Under the pieces are notes generated by a model, which saw only the letters and a list, made by a program, of their open reading frames with translations, did no database searches and was not told the DNA's origin. From contig NZ_CP054916.1 in assembly GCF_013364155.1 (NCBI RefSeq), positions 6,135,001 through 6,199,000 of the forward strand: 64,000 nt of DNA, given 5' to 3'. Below, piece after piece: positions 44,577 through 52,834 of the stretch (within the stretch, counting starts at the first letter, position 1; every line of letters begins with the position of its first letter). A program made the translations under genes and the position numbers. Origin of the DNA: Streptomyces sp. NA02950. GTDB lineage: Bacteria > Actinomycetota > Actinomycetes > Streptomycetales > Streptomycetaceae.

Positions 44577-47500
44577 ACCGCGTATGCCGACACCGACCAG
44601 AGCGAGTAGCCGAAGCGGGTCGCTCGCTCCACGCCCTGGATCCGGATGAACCGGGTGTCCGGGGCGTCCAGTCCGACCGACTCCCGGCCCCCCTCGCCGT
44701 GGTCCACCGTGGCCGCCGTGCGCCAGGTGCGGCCGTCCTCGGAGACCTGGACGCGGTAGCGCCTGGCGTACGCGTCCTGCCAGCGCAGTGCGAGCCGCCC
44801 GACCCGGGCCGGGCGGGCCAGCTCCAACTGGAGCCATGCGTCGTCCTTCGCCGGGGAGGACCAGCGGGTTTCCGCCTTGCCGTCCACGGCGGCGGACGCG
44901 GGGAAGTCGGGCGTCTCGTCCCCCGATGAGGTCGCCTTGGCGCCGTCCGCGCGGGCCAGGTCCGGGCCGCCGGTGCGCGGGAAGGCCCGTACGGTCAGCG
45001 TCCGCTTCTCGGAGCCGAACCGGACCGGCACGGTGTAGCTGCCTGCCTTGGTGCCCTTCGCGACCGATATCTCCAGCCGGGCCGTGGCCGTACCGCCGCG
45101 CGGCGCCGTCACCCCCTCGGGCGCCCGGACGGTGATTCCGCGCGGGGGCCGGAGGGTGAGGTCATCGCTGACGTCGCCGGGGCGCAGCGAGGTGAGCTCG
45201 GCCTCGACCACCGCGGGCCGTCCGCCGATCTCCGCGTCCGCCGCCTGGTGGGACAGCCGCAGCTTCGCGGCCGGGGTGTCGGCGAACCAGGGGGTCAGCT
45301 CGTGGACGTCCGGGGCGGTGGTGCCCGCCGCCCAGCTGAGCCGGATCGCGTCGGCCCGGATGTCCTCGCCCGCCGCCTGGGTGGAGCCACTACGGGACAG
45401 CGCGCCCAGCGTCCGCCAGCCCTCGCCCGGGACGTGGGCCTCAACCGTGCCCGGTGAGCCGCCCGCCACCGGGGCGGTGAGCGCGGAGACGGAGGTGAGG
45501 GGGCGGGTGCGGCCGAAGCGCACGGTAACCGGACGGCTCGGGGCGTCCACCGTGGTGGTCACCTTGCCATCGGCCGCCGCGCGGTCGCCGCCGGAAGTGC
45601 GCAGCCCCTCCTCACTACCGGCGCGGTCCACCCCCAGCCAGCTGTCCGCGTGACCGACGGCCTTGCGCAGGAAGGGGTCCAGGACGCCCTTGCCCACGGT
45701 CACCCGGCTGTCCGCGATCTTCGTGCGCAGCCCCTCCACCGCGAGCCGGGCCTTCCAGGCCGCGGCGCCGTCGCCGCGCGCCTGGGCGGTCAGCATGTCC
45801 ACGGCGCGCACCCCGGCGTCGCCGTACCGCCCCAGCTGGTCCAGCCAGGGGCGGACATCGCCGCCCAGCTTCTTCGCCAGCCGGTCGGGGGCGTCGCGCA
45901 TGGTGCGGAAGGCGTCGCGCAGCCGGTCCGACGCCCGCTCCAGCCGCCCCACGTCGGTGTCGCCGAGCGCCGACCAGAACGCCGTGATCAGCGGGCGCAG
46001 ATAGGCCGACTCATCGCCGCCGAGCACCGAGGAGGCGTCGTTCCCGGCGAAGGCGCGCAGCGCCGCGCGGTTCTTGGCGTCCGGTCCGGCCAGGTCGTCG
46101 ATGGCCGCGCTCCAGGACTCCTTTGGGCGGTAGCCGCGCGGGTTCCAGGCGAAGTCGGCGGCGGTGAACAGCGGGATCCGGGAGGCGGTGGGCTGCTCCA
46201 TGGCGTTGGCCAGCAGCCCGGCGGACTGGGTGGCCACCGCCGGGTCCCGGCCGGTGTACGGGCCGAGGAAGATGCGGTCCTGCGCGTAGTCGTTGACCGG
46301 GTAGTTGTCCATGGTGACCAGCCGGTGGCCGAAAGCGGACCGGGCCCCGGCCAGCTCACCGCCGGTGATGGTCCTCGGCACCACCCCGACACCGGTCCAG
46401 GCCACCTCGACACGGTCATCGAGACCGGAGGCCAGCGCACGCCGGAACGCGGTGTCGCCGTCCTGGTAGTACTCGGTCGGCATCAGGGAGAGCGGAACGG
46501 CGCCGGGATGGCGCCCGGCCAGATGGCGGGCCACCGCGTTGGCCACCGTGGCCTGCGCCTTCGCGGCCGCCTCCGGTCCGGAGCCGAAGGTGTCGCTGTC
46601 CTTGCCGCAGTGCCACTCGCTGTAGCTGACGTCCTGGAACTGGAGCTGGAAGGCCCGCACCCCGAGCGCCCACATCGCGTCGACCTTGCGCAGCAGCGCC
46701 TTGAGGTCGTCGGAGGAGGAGAAGCACATCTGCTGGCCGGGGGAGACCGCCCAGCCCAGGGTGACGTGGTTGGCGCGGGCGCGGGTGGCCAGCTCCCGGA
46801 ACTCCTCGCGCTGGGCGGCGGGGTAGGGGTCGCGCCAGCGGGACTGCCGGTAGGGATCGTCGCCGGGCGCGTAGAGATAGCGGTTCTGCTTGGTGCGGCC
46901 CATGAAGTCGAGCTGGGCGAGCCGGTCGGCCCGGGACCAGGGGGAGCCGTAGAAGCCCTCGGTGGTGCCGCGTACGGCCGTACCCGGCCAGTCACGGACG
47001 GCGACCCCGGCGAATGCCTTCCCGTCCTGTCCGCGGCGTTCCACGAGCAGCTGGCGCAGGGTCTGGACGGCGTGGAAGAGCCCGTCCGGGCCGACCCCGG
47101 ACAGCGCCGCGGTGGGCCGCCCGTCCACTGACCCGGTGGCCAGCAGATAGCCACCGGAGGGGAGATCACCCCGCTCGGGCGCGCGCAGGGCGCGCAGCGC
47201 GGACTGCGCCCCGTGGCCTCCGGCGTGCACCACCAGTCCGCGCGCCGGATTCCGGCCGCCGGGCGTGGCCTCGTAGACCGTGCGCACCCCGGCGTCGTAC
47301 AGCAGGGAACGCAGCGCGTCCAGCGCGTACGGATCGGCGTCGCCGTCGGCTATGAGCGTGGCCTCGTCCCCCACGGCCACCGCACCGCCCCGGGCGCGCA
47401 GCGACTGGGGGCGCGGCCAGACCGGGGGCACCCCGCCGGCGCTGTCGCGGTCCGGCGCGGCGGTACCGGGCCCGCCGTGGTCCACGGGCGCGGCGCTCGC

Positions 47501-47599
47501 GCCCGGCGCGCCGCCGAGCAGACCGCCGATGACCGCGGCCGCCATGGCCGTCGCACCGGCAGCCCTCGGCGCCCTGGGCCTCTTCCCCCCGAACTGCAC
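44561..47599 (-). CDS. secreted GH84-type beta-N-acetylglucosaminidase
   Basis: 1012 residues, GTG 47599. A signal peptide spans residues 1-37. A GH20b-like N-terminal domain (about 50-190, VPPVWPRPQSLRARGGAVAV) is followed by the (βα)8 glycosidase domain (about 195-500; GTTEGFYGSPWSRADRLAQL, YLYAPGDDPYRQ). Helical and beta modules follow, then a NEW3-like domain near 790-860 and a C-terminal F5/8 type C (discoidin) carbohydrate-binding domain (TRWSSPAKDDAWLQLELARP). Typical GH84 enzymes use a catalytic Asp-Asp pair; at the corresponding place here the sequence reads FQLQFQDVSYSEW, Gln322-Asp323, so activity or mechanism may differ. It should act on extracellular GlcNAc polymers or glycoproteins. 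Confidence 0.8.
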   Translation of the reverse strand: MQFGGKRPRAPRAAGATAMAAAVIGGLLGGAPGASAAPVDHGGPGTAAPDRDSAGGVPPVWPRPQSLRARGGAVAVGDEATLIADGDADPYALDALRSLLYDAGVRTVYEATPGGRNPARGLVVHAGGHGAQSALRALRAPERGDLPSGGYLLATGSVDGRPTAALSGVGPDGLFHAVQTLRQLLVERRGQDGKAFAGVAVRDWPGTAVRGTTEGFYGSPWSRADRLAQLDFMGRTKQNRYLYAPGDDPYRQSRWRDPYPAAQREEFRELATRARANHVTLGWAVSPGQQMCFSSSDDLKALLRKVDAMWALGVRAFQLQFQDVSYSEWHCGKDSDTFGSGPEAAAKAQATVANAVARHLAGRHPGAVPLSLMPTEYYQDGDTAFRRALASGLDDRVEVAWTGVGVVPRTITGGELAGARSAFGHRLVTMDNYPVNDYAQDRIFLGPYTGRDPAVATQSAGLLANAMEQPTASRIPLFTAADFAWNPRGYRPKESWSAAIDDLAGPDAKNRAALRAFAGNDASSVLGGDESAYLRPLITAFWSALGDTDVGRLERASDRLRDAFRTMRDAPDRLAKKLGGDVRPWLDQLGRYGDAGVRAVDMLTAQARGDGAAAWKARLAVEGLRTKIADSRVTVGKGVLDPFLRKAVGHADSWLGVDRAGSEEGLRTSGGDRAAADGKVTTTVDAPSRPVTVRFGRTRPLTSVSALTAPVAGGSPGTVEAHVPGEGWRTLGALSRSGSTQAAGEDIRADAIRLSWAAGTTAPDVHELTPWFADTPAAKLRLSHQAADAEIGGRPAVVEAELTSLRPGDVSDDLTLRPPRGITVRAPEGVTAPRGGTATARLEISVAKGTKAGSYTVPVRFGSEKRTLTVRAFPRTGGPDLARADGAKATSSGDETPDFPASAAVDGKAETRWSSPAKDDAWLQLELARPARVGRLALRWQDAYARRYRVQVSEDGRTWRTAATVDHGEGGRESVGLDAPDTRFIRIQGVERATRFGYSLWSVSAYAVDDDR

Positions 47600-47947
47600 C
47601 GGCTTCTCCCTGATCCAGATGGACGGTCTTCGTCAGCGCACCGCCAATAGGCGATGAGCCCACCACCACGCCGGTGAGGGTGTCAACGCGGGCGACCGAA
47701 GTGTCGCCATTGCCGCGTCTGGCACGGTCCGCACCGGCCGGGCGGAACATGGGGCGCGCCCCCGCAAGTCTGACGGACGGGGGGCGGTCCTGTTCGTAAA
47801 CTCTGTGTCCCCGATCCCCTGCCGCCGACAAATCGCCGCTCTGGCGGGATGTGAGCTGCGGCACGTCCGGGGGTTGTTTACGTCTGCACCTGTCCCGAGT
47901 GGGTAAGCGCGACGTTGACCTACTGCCGACACCCCACGGAGGTCCGT
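47600..47947. other. intergenic region, divergent promoters
   Basis: 348 bases between the glycosidase gene (minus) and the small repeat gene (plus). It holds their ribosome-binding sites (GGGAGAAG and GGAGG) and presumably promoters. No operator or RNA structure could be named. Confidence 0.4.
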
Positions 47948-48238
47948 GTGGCCGCGTCAGCTCAGCTTCTGCTCTCCGCCCTGTCCAAACCCGTGCCCGA
48001 GGCGTCCCATGACACGGACCCCTTCGACGGGGTCTCCGACCCCGACTGCGGACTGTGCGGGCTGGACGGCTTCGGGACCGGCGGCGCCACCGAGGCGCCC
48101 CTGACCAGCGAGCCTCCGCTCGCCGACAACGTGCCCCTGACCAGCGAGCCCCCGCTCGCCGCCGAACTTCCCCTGACCAGTGAGCCGACCGCCGCCGCCA
48201 TCGGCGCGGGAGCGGGCATGGAGCCGATGGAGTTCTGA
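47948..48238 (+). CDS. small protein with three PLTSEP repeats
   Basis: 96 residues from GTG 47948 behind GGAGG. I do not recognise it. The N-terminal part reads LLLSALSKPVPEASHDTD and DPDCGLCGLDGFG. It is followed by two exact 12-residue repeats, PLTSEPPLADNV and PLTSEPPLAAEL, and a third partial one, PLTSEPTAAA, then GAGAGMEPMEF. At DNA level the units are 36 bases long. Its TGA overlaps the malQ ATG (TGATG), so it is translationally coupled to malQ. The repeat pattern resembles a multi-core ribosomal peptide precursor, but no modifying enzyme is nearby; a structural repeat is equally possible. No signal peptide or membrane helix is seen. Confidence 0.6.
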   Translation: MAASAQLLLSALSKPVPEASHDTDPFDGVSDPDCGLCGLDGFGTGGATEAPLTSEPPLADNVPLTSEPPLAAELPLTSEPTAAAIGAGAGMEPMEF

Positions 48239-50406
48239 TGGGCAGAGCGCGGCTCGCCGAGCTGCACGGTGTCGCCACCTCCTACGAGCCCGCCCCGGGC
48301 CGCACCGTCCCGGTGCCCGAGGACACTGTCGTCGCCGTACTCGCCGCGCTCGGCGTGGACGCCTCGACCCCCCGATCCGTCACCGAAGCGCTCGAACGGC
48401 ACACCAGCCGTGAGCGCGACCGGCTGCTGCCGCCCTGCGTGGTGGTGCGCCCCGGTGGCACACCCCGGCCGAGCGTGCCCGAGGGCACCGCACTGCGGGT
48501 GCGCACCGAGGACGGCGCGCTGCACACGTGGGGGCCGGCGGACGGCCCGGCCGCCGAGCGCCTGCCCCCGCTGCCACCCGGCGCCCACACCCTGACCGCA
48601 CAGGCGCCCGACGGCCGCCGGGCGTGCGCCACCCTGATCGCCGCCCCGGACCGGATGCCGGTCCCCCCGGCGCGCAGCCACGGCTTGCTCGTCCAGCTCT
48701 ACTCGCTGCTGTCGGCCCGCTCCTGGGGCATGGGCGACCTCGGCGACCTGGCCGATCTCGCCGCCTGGTCCGGCCGGGCGCTCGGCACCGGCTTCATCCA
48801 GCTCAACCCGCTGCACGCGGCGGTGCCCGGCACCCCCACCGACCCCTCGCCGTACCGTCCCTCCTCACGCCGCTTCCCCGACCCGGTCCATCTGCGGGTC
48901 GAGGACGTGCCCGAGTACGCCCAGCTGCGCGGTGCCGCCCGGCTCCGCGCCGACCGGCTGCTGGAGTCGGCCGAGGACTTACGCGGATCCGTGCTGTCCG
49001 AGGGCGCGCTGATCGACCGGGACGCGGTGTGGGCGCTCAAGCGCGAGGCCCTGGAACTGGTGCGGACCGTCTCCCTCAGCCCCGGCCGCCGCGCCGCCTA
49101 CTGCGACTTCCTCGCCGAGCGCGGCCAAGCCCTGGAGGACCACGCCCTGTGGTGCGCGCTCGCCGAGACCCACGGCCCCGAGTGGCGCGGCTGGCCCGAC
49201 GGCCTGTCCGATCCGCGCTCCGCCCGCACCGCCCGCGCCCGCGGTGAGCACCTGGACCGCGCCGACTTCCACTGCTGGCTCGCCTGGCTCACCGACGGCC
49301 AGCTCGCCGCCGCCCAGCGCGCCGCCCGTGAGGCGGGCATGAGCATCGGCCTGGTGCACGACCTGGCGGTCGGGGTGCACCCCTCCGGCGCCGACGCCTG
49401 GGCCCAGCAGGACGTCTTCGCGTCCGGTATGTCCATCGGGGCGCCTCCCGACGCCTTCAACTCCCGCGGCCAGGACTGGGGTCTGCCGCCCTGGCGGCCG
49501 GACGCCCTCGCCGCCACCGGCTACGCGCCCTACCGCGAGCTGCTGCGCGGTCTGCTGCGCCATGCGGGCGCCCTGCGCATCGACCATGTGATGGGTCTGT
49601 TCCGGCTGTGGTGGGTCCCCGAGGGCCGGGAGCCGACCGAAGGCGCCTACGTCCGCTACGACGCGGAGGCCATGCTCGGTGTGCTCGCCCTGGAGGCCCA
49701 GCGCACGGGCGCGGTGGTCATAGGGGAGGACCTGGGCACGGTCGAGCCCGGGGTACGGGAGACCCTGGCACGGCGCGGGGTACTGGGCACCTCGGTGCTG
49801 TGGTTCGAGCGGGACTACCACGGCGGCCGGACCGTCGGCCCGCCCCGGCCGCTGGCCCCCGAGGAGTGGCGCGCCGACTGTCTGGCCACCGTCACCACCC
49901 ACGATCTGCCGAGCACCGCGGCCCGGCTCACCGGCGACCACGTCGAGCTGCGCCACCGGCTGGGGCTGCTCACCCGCCCGCTCGCCGAGGAGCGCGCCGC
50001 GGACGCGGTCGAGGTCGCCGAATGGCTGGCGCTGCTGGGACGGCTGGGGCTGCTGCCCGAGGGGCCCGCCGACGAGGAGGGCGCGATCCGCGCCGTCCAC
50101 CGCTTTCTGCTGCGCACCCCCGCCCGGATGGTGGGGGTGTGGCTGCCGGACGCGGTGGGGGACCGCAGACCGCAGAATCTGCCGGGCACCTGGGACCAGT
50201 ACCCCAACTGGCGGCTGCCGATCGCCGACGCGAAGGGGCGGGCGGTCTCGCTGGAGGAGCTGGTGGCCTCGCCCCGGCTGCACGATCTGATGAAGGAGCT
50301 GGCCCGCGCCGTACGGGAGGAGCCCTCGGCGCCGGGGGAGAGGGGTGCCGCCGGAACCACCCCGCGCACGACCGGCGCGCGGGCGTCGGATAAGTTGAGT
50401 CCGTGA
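48238..50406 (+). CDS. malQ: 4-alpha-glucanotransferase MalQ (amylomaltase)
   Basis: 722 residues, ATG 48238. An N-terminal beta-sandwich-type domain precedes the GH77 barrel. Conserved pieces: VQLYSLLSARSWGMGDLGDL, FIQLNPLHAAVPG, LRIDHVMGLFRLWWVPEG (nucleophile Asp), VIGEDLGTVEPGVRETL (acid/base Glu) and VTTHDLPSTAARLTGDH (transition-state Asp). It transfers maltosyl units between alpha-1,4-glucans in maltodextrin and glycogen metabolism. A rare leucine TTA codon lies in frame at 48979-48981 (SAEDLRG), so translation may depend on bldA tRNA. It overlaps the next small gene by four bases (GTGA). Confidence 0.93.
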   Translation: MGRARLAELHGVATSYEPAPGRTVPVPEDTVVAVLAALGVDASTPRSVTEALERHTSRERDRLLPPCVVVRPGGTPRPSVPEGTALRVRTEDGALHTWGPADGPAAERLPPLPPGAHTLTAQAPDGRRACATLIAAPDRMPVPPARSHGLLVQLYSLLSARSWGMGDLGDLADLAAWSGRALGTGFIQLNPLHAAVPGTPTDPSPYRPSSRRFPDPVHLRVEDVPEYAQLRGAARLRADRLLESAEDLRGSVLSEGALIDRDAVWALKREALELVRTVSLSPGRRAAYCDFLAERGQALEDHALWCALAETHGPEWRGWPDGLSDPRSARTARARGEHLDRADFHCWLAWLTDGQLAAAQRAAREAGMSIGLVHDLAVGVHPSGADAWAQQDVFASGMSIGAPPDAFNSRGQDWGLPPWRPDALAATGYAPYRELLRGLLRHAGALRIDHVMGLFRLWWVPEGREPTEGAYVRYDAEAMLGVLALEAQRTGAVVIGEDLGTVEPGVRETLARRGVLGTSVLWFERDYHGGRTVGPPRPLAPEEWRADCLATVTTHDLPSTAARLTGDHVELRHRLGLLTRPLAEERAADAVEVAEWLALLGRLGLLPEGPADEEGAIRAVHRFLLRTPARMVGVWLPDAVGDRRPQNLPGTWDQYPNWRLPIADAKGRAVSLEELVASPRLHDLMKELARAVREEPSAPGERGAAGTTPRTTGARASDKLSP

Positions 50407-50645
50407 GCAACAAGGTCAGAAAGAACGCCGTGCGCGCCGGGGCCGTGGTCGCCGCGACGACGGCGATGGTGCTGATGTCGTCCCCCGCGTTCGGACTCAC
50501 CCCCGACGACGGCGACGACCCGGGTCCGGGCCTGAGCGTCGCCGCGACGCTGGGCCTCTACGTCGTCACTCCGATTGTGCTCTTCCTGGTGATCGCCGGT
50601 CTGGTGATCGTCGGAGACAAGAAGTCCGGCAAGCAGACCGACTGA
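50403..50645 (+). CDS. small membrane protein downstream of malQ
   Basis: 80 residues, GTG 50403 overlapping the malQ stop. A signal-peptide-like first helix (AGAVVAATTAMVLMSSPAFG) is followed by an acidic loop (DDGDDPGPG) and a membrane helix (LGLYVVTPIVLFLVIAGLVI) with a lysine-rich cytoplasmic end. The function is unknown. Its link with malQ is positional only. It is followed by the terminator that serves as the intron target. Confidence 0.7.
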   Translation: MSNKVRKNAVRAGAVVAATTAMVLMSSPAFGLTPDDGDDPGPGLSVAATLGLYVVTPIVLFLVIAGLVIVGDKKSGKQTD

Positions 50646-50685
50646 CACCGGGCGATCGACGAAAAGCGCCCAGACGGCGCTGCGC

Positions 50686-50720
50686 AGGCGCCCCCGGCCA
50701 TCCGGCCGGGGGCGCCTTTG
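50686..50720 (+). terminator. intrinsic terminator of the malQ operon (intron target)
   Basis: AGGCGCCCCCGGCC pairs with GGCCGGGGGCGCCT (50686-50699 with 50704-50717), loop ATCC, followed by TTG. The group II intron begins only a few bases beyond the T-run, the typical class C insertion point. Confidence 0.88.
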
Positions 50721-51155
50721 TCGGTATGCCCGGCATGGGCGATTGCTTGGGGGTGGAAGTCCCCTGGGGGAAGAGGTGGTGCTAACCCCGAGCCGGAGGC
50801 AACGGCGTCATCGTGAGGTGGGGTCGGGAGGAAGCCCGAGGCGAGACCTGGGCACTGAGGAACACGAACCGTGTATGAGGCGTGCTGGTCGGGTGAGCCC
50901 GCCGACGAGGGTGAAGCCCGTCACTGCCAAGAAGGCCAGTGCGTAAACGCGGCAGCGGTCCAGGGACAGTGATCGTTCTTATCCGGGGAGGTCTGTCCGG
51001 GTGTCGGTTGTGCTGAGGTGCCGCCGCGCCGACGGTCCGCACTGGAAGGTGCGGGCTGACCGGGCAGAAGTCAGCAGAGGTCGTAGTACCAGCCGGGGTG
51101 GCCGTGAGTGCGGCGGGCTGGGAAGGGCCGAACATCGAGTGGAACGGGTGATGTG

Positions 51156-52571
51156 ATGTCTGCTCGTGCCGGGCACGATGACCGCAGCAAGTCCGCGTCA
51201 GTGGTGCCGTCCGGGGAGGGACCGGTGCATTCCGGCGATGTCCTGGCGGAGCGTAGTGTCCGGTCGGCGCGTCTCACGGAAGACGTTCACCGCGAACAGG
51301 AACCCGCCTTGTGGGAGTTGATGCTCTCGAAGGAGAACCTGCTCGCGGCGCTCAACCGCGTCGAAGCGAACCGGGGGGCTCCCGGGGTGGACGGGATGAC
51401 CACGGCGGAGCTTCGTCCGTGGTTGCTGGTGCACTGGCCCGTTGTCCGGGCTGAGCTCGATGCGGGCACTTACCGGCCGGCGCCGGTCCGTCAGGTGATC
51501 ATCCCGAAGCCTGGCGGCGGTGAGCGGATGCTGGGGGTGCCGCGGGTGCTGGACCGCTTGATCCAGCAGGCTATCGCGCAAGTGCTCGTGCCCGTTTTCG
51601 ACCCGCAGTTTTCGGGGTCGTCCTTCGGGTTCCGTCCCGGCCGGTCCGCTCATCAGGCGGTCAGGGTCGCGAGGCGGGCGATCGAGGACGGCCACCGGTG
51701 GGTCGTGGACCTTGATCTGGACCGGTTCTTCGACCGGGTTCAGCACGATGTCCTGATGGCGCGGGTCGCGCGGAAAGTCAGTGACCGCAGGGTCTTGAAG
51801 TTGATCCGCAGGTACCTGGAAGCCGGGATCATGGTGGACGGCGTGAAGATGCCGAGTGCGGAGGGAACCCCGCAGGGGTCGCCGCTTTCGCCCGTCTTGT
51901 CGAACGTCATGCTCGACGACCTGGACCGGGAGCTGTTCAGGCGCGGTCACCGGTTCGTGCGTTACGCCGACGATGTGCGCGTCTTCGTGCGGAGCGAACG
52001 GGCCGCCCACAGGGTGCTTGCCTCGGTCACGGCCGTGGTCGAGCAGCGGTTGAAACTGAAGGTCAACCGGGAGAAGTCAAGAGTTGTCCGAGCGTCCGCC
52101 GCCATGCTGCTGGGGTTCGGCTTCTACTTCACCCGGAACGGGGTCAGGATCCGGATTGACCCGAAGGCGCTGGCGCGCTGGAAGGCGAAGATCCGGGAGC
52201 TGACCTCACGCCGGTGGAGCATCGCGATGGACGAACGGATCGCGAAGATCGACCGGTTCATGACCGGGTGGATGGGCTACTTCCGGATCTCGGATGCCTC
52301 CAGGGCGTTCCGGGACCTGGACGAGTGGTTCCGCCGCAGGATGCGGCAGATCCGCTGGAAGGAATGGAAGCGTCCCAGGACGCGCCAGGCCATGCTGCGA
52401 AAGCTCGGCATCAGCGAGCGGCTCTCCCGTGAATGGGGAGGCACCAGCAAGGGCTACTGGCGGGTCGCGGGGTCTCCCGTCCTTGCGCGGGCACTGCCCA
52501 ATGCCTACTGGGACGATCTTGGTCTGCGCACGCTCAAGCCGACCTGGCAACGGTTGAGATCAGCTGGATGA
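51156..52571 (+). CDS. ltrA: group II intron reverse transcriptase/maturase
   Basis: 471 residues from ATG 51156. The RT domain has NRVEANRGAPGVDGM, VIIPKPGGGERMLGVPRVLD, SSFGFRPGRSAHQAV, VVDLDLDRFFDRVQHDVLM, GTPQGSPLSPVLSNVMLDDL and the catalytic FVRYADDVRVFV, then the thumb/X maturase domain (LTSRRWSIAMDERIAKIDRF, then WMGYFRISDASRAFRDLDEW). There is no C-terminal HNH endonuclease. It splices its own intron and copies it into DNA at terminator-type targets. The frame is intact throughout, with the catalytic Asp-Asp preserved. Confidence 0.93.
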   Translation: MSARAGHDDRSKSASVVPSGEGPVHSGDVLAERSVRSARLTEDVHREQEPALWELMLSKENLLAALNRVEANRGAPGVDGMTTAELRPWLLVHWPVVRAELDAGTYRPAPVRQVIIPKPGGGERMLGVPRVLDRLIQQAIAQVLVPVFDPQFSGSSFGFRPGRSAHQAVRVARRAIEDGHRWVVDLDLDRFFDRVQHDVLMARVARKVSDRRVLKLIRRYLEAGIMVDGVKMPSAEGTPQGSPLSPVLSNVMLDDLDRELFRRGHRFVRYADDVRVFVRSERAAHRVLASVTAVVEQRLKLKVNREKSRVVRASAAMLLGFGFYFTRNGVRIRIDPKALARWKAKIRELTSRRWSIAMDERIAKIDRFMTGWMGYFRISDASRAFRDLDEWFRRRMRQIRWKEWKRPRTRQAMLRKLGISERLSREWGGTSKGYWRVAGSPVLARALPNAYWDDLGLRTLKPTWQRLRSAG

Positions 52572-52643
52572 ACCGCCGGATGCGTGGCCCGCATGTCCGG
52601 TGGTGTGAGAGGAGGGACGGGCGACCCGTCCCTCCTACTCGAT
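52572..52643 (+). ncRNA. group II intron domains V and VI
   Basis: ACCGCCGGATGCG pairs with CGCATGTCCGGTGGT around TGGCC to give the compact domain V (52572-52604). Domain VI is the stem GGAGGGACGGG/CCCGTCCCTCC (52611-52635), followed by T-A-CTCGAT. The A at 52637, seven bases from the end, is placed as the branch-point adenosine. Confidence 0.8.
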
Positions 52644-52768
52644 TGGGCGCGGTTGCCACCACTGTCGTATCCGCCACAGCGTGTGCCGCGTTGCGCGCCG
52701 ACTCCTGTCGGGGGACGGTGGGTTCACCACGGGTCACCCGGCCGTCCCGGGCCGTTTATTTTCGCTTT

Positions 52769-52798
52769 AACCTACGGTGTCGTAACCTACGGGGCCGT
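52769..52798. promoter_or_regulatory. tandem operator upstream of the desaturase gene
   Basis: Two adjacent 15-bp copies, AACCTACGGTGTCGT and AACCTACGGGGCCGT, each contain an inverted TACG...CGTA core. They lie 37 bases before the GTG, next to an AT-rich patch (TTTATTTTCGCTTTAA) that may be the promoter. Such symmetry suggests a TetR-type lipid regulator, as known for desaturase genes in actinobacteria; the regulator itself is not visible. Confidence 0.7.
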
Positions 52799-52834
52799 AA
52801 GTAAAGACCGCCGTACCCGTCCTCAGGAGCCGCT

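Larger units (their letters stand above)
50724..52643 (+). mobile_element. group IIC intron with maturase
   Basis: About 1920 bases. The 5' end GTATGCCCGGCATGGGCGAT resembles the GTGCGCCCGGC start of class C introns. The intron follows the malQ terminator stem by six bases. Domains I-III occupy 50724 to about 51150, the maturase gene lies in domain IV, and domains V and VI end at 52643 with ACTCGAT. The ORF lacks an HNH endonuclease, another class C trait. No frame damage is seen, so it may still be mobile. The 5' boundary is estimated from the consensus. Confidence 0.85.

Noticed and set aside
48098..48187. 36-base tandem units considered as a CRISPR array
   Set aside because: The units are contiguous without spacers and encode in-frame PLTSEP repeats, so this is a coding repeat.
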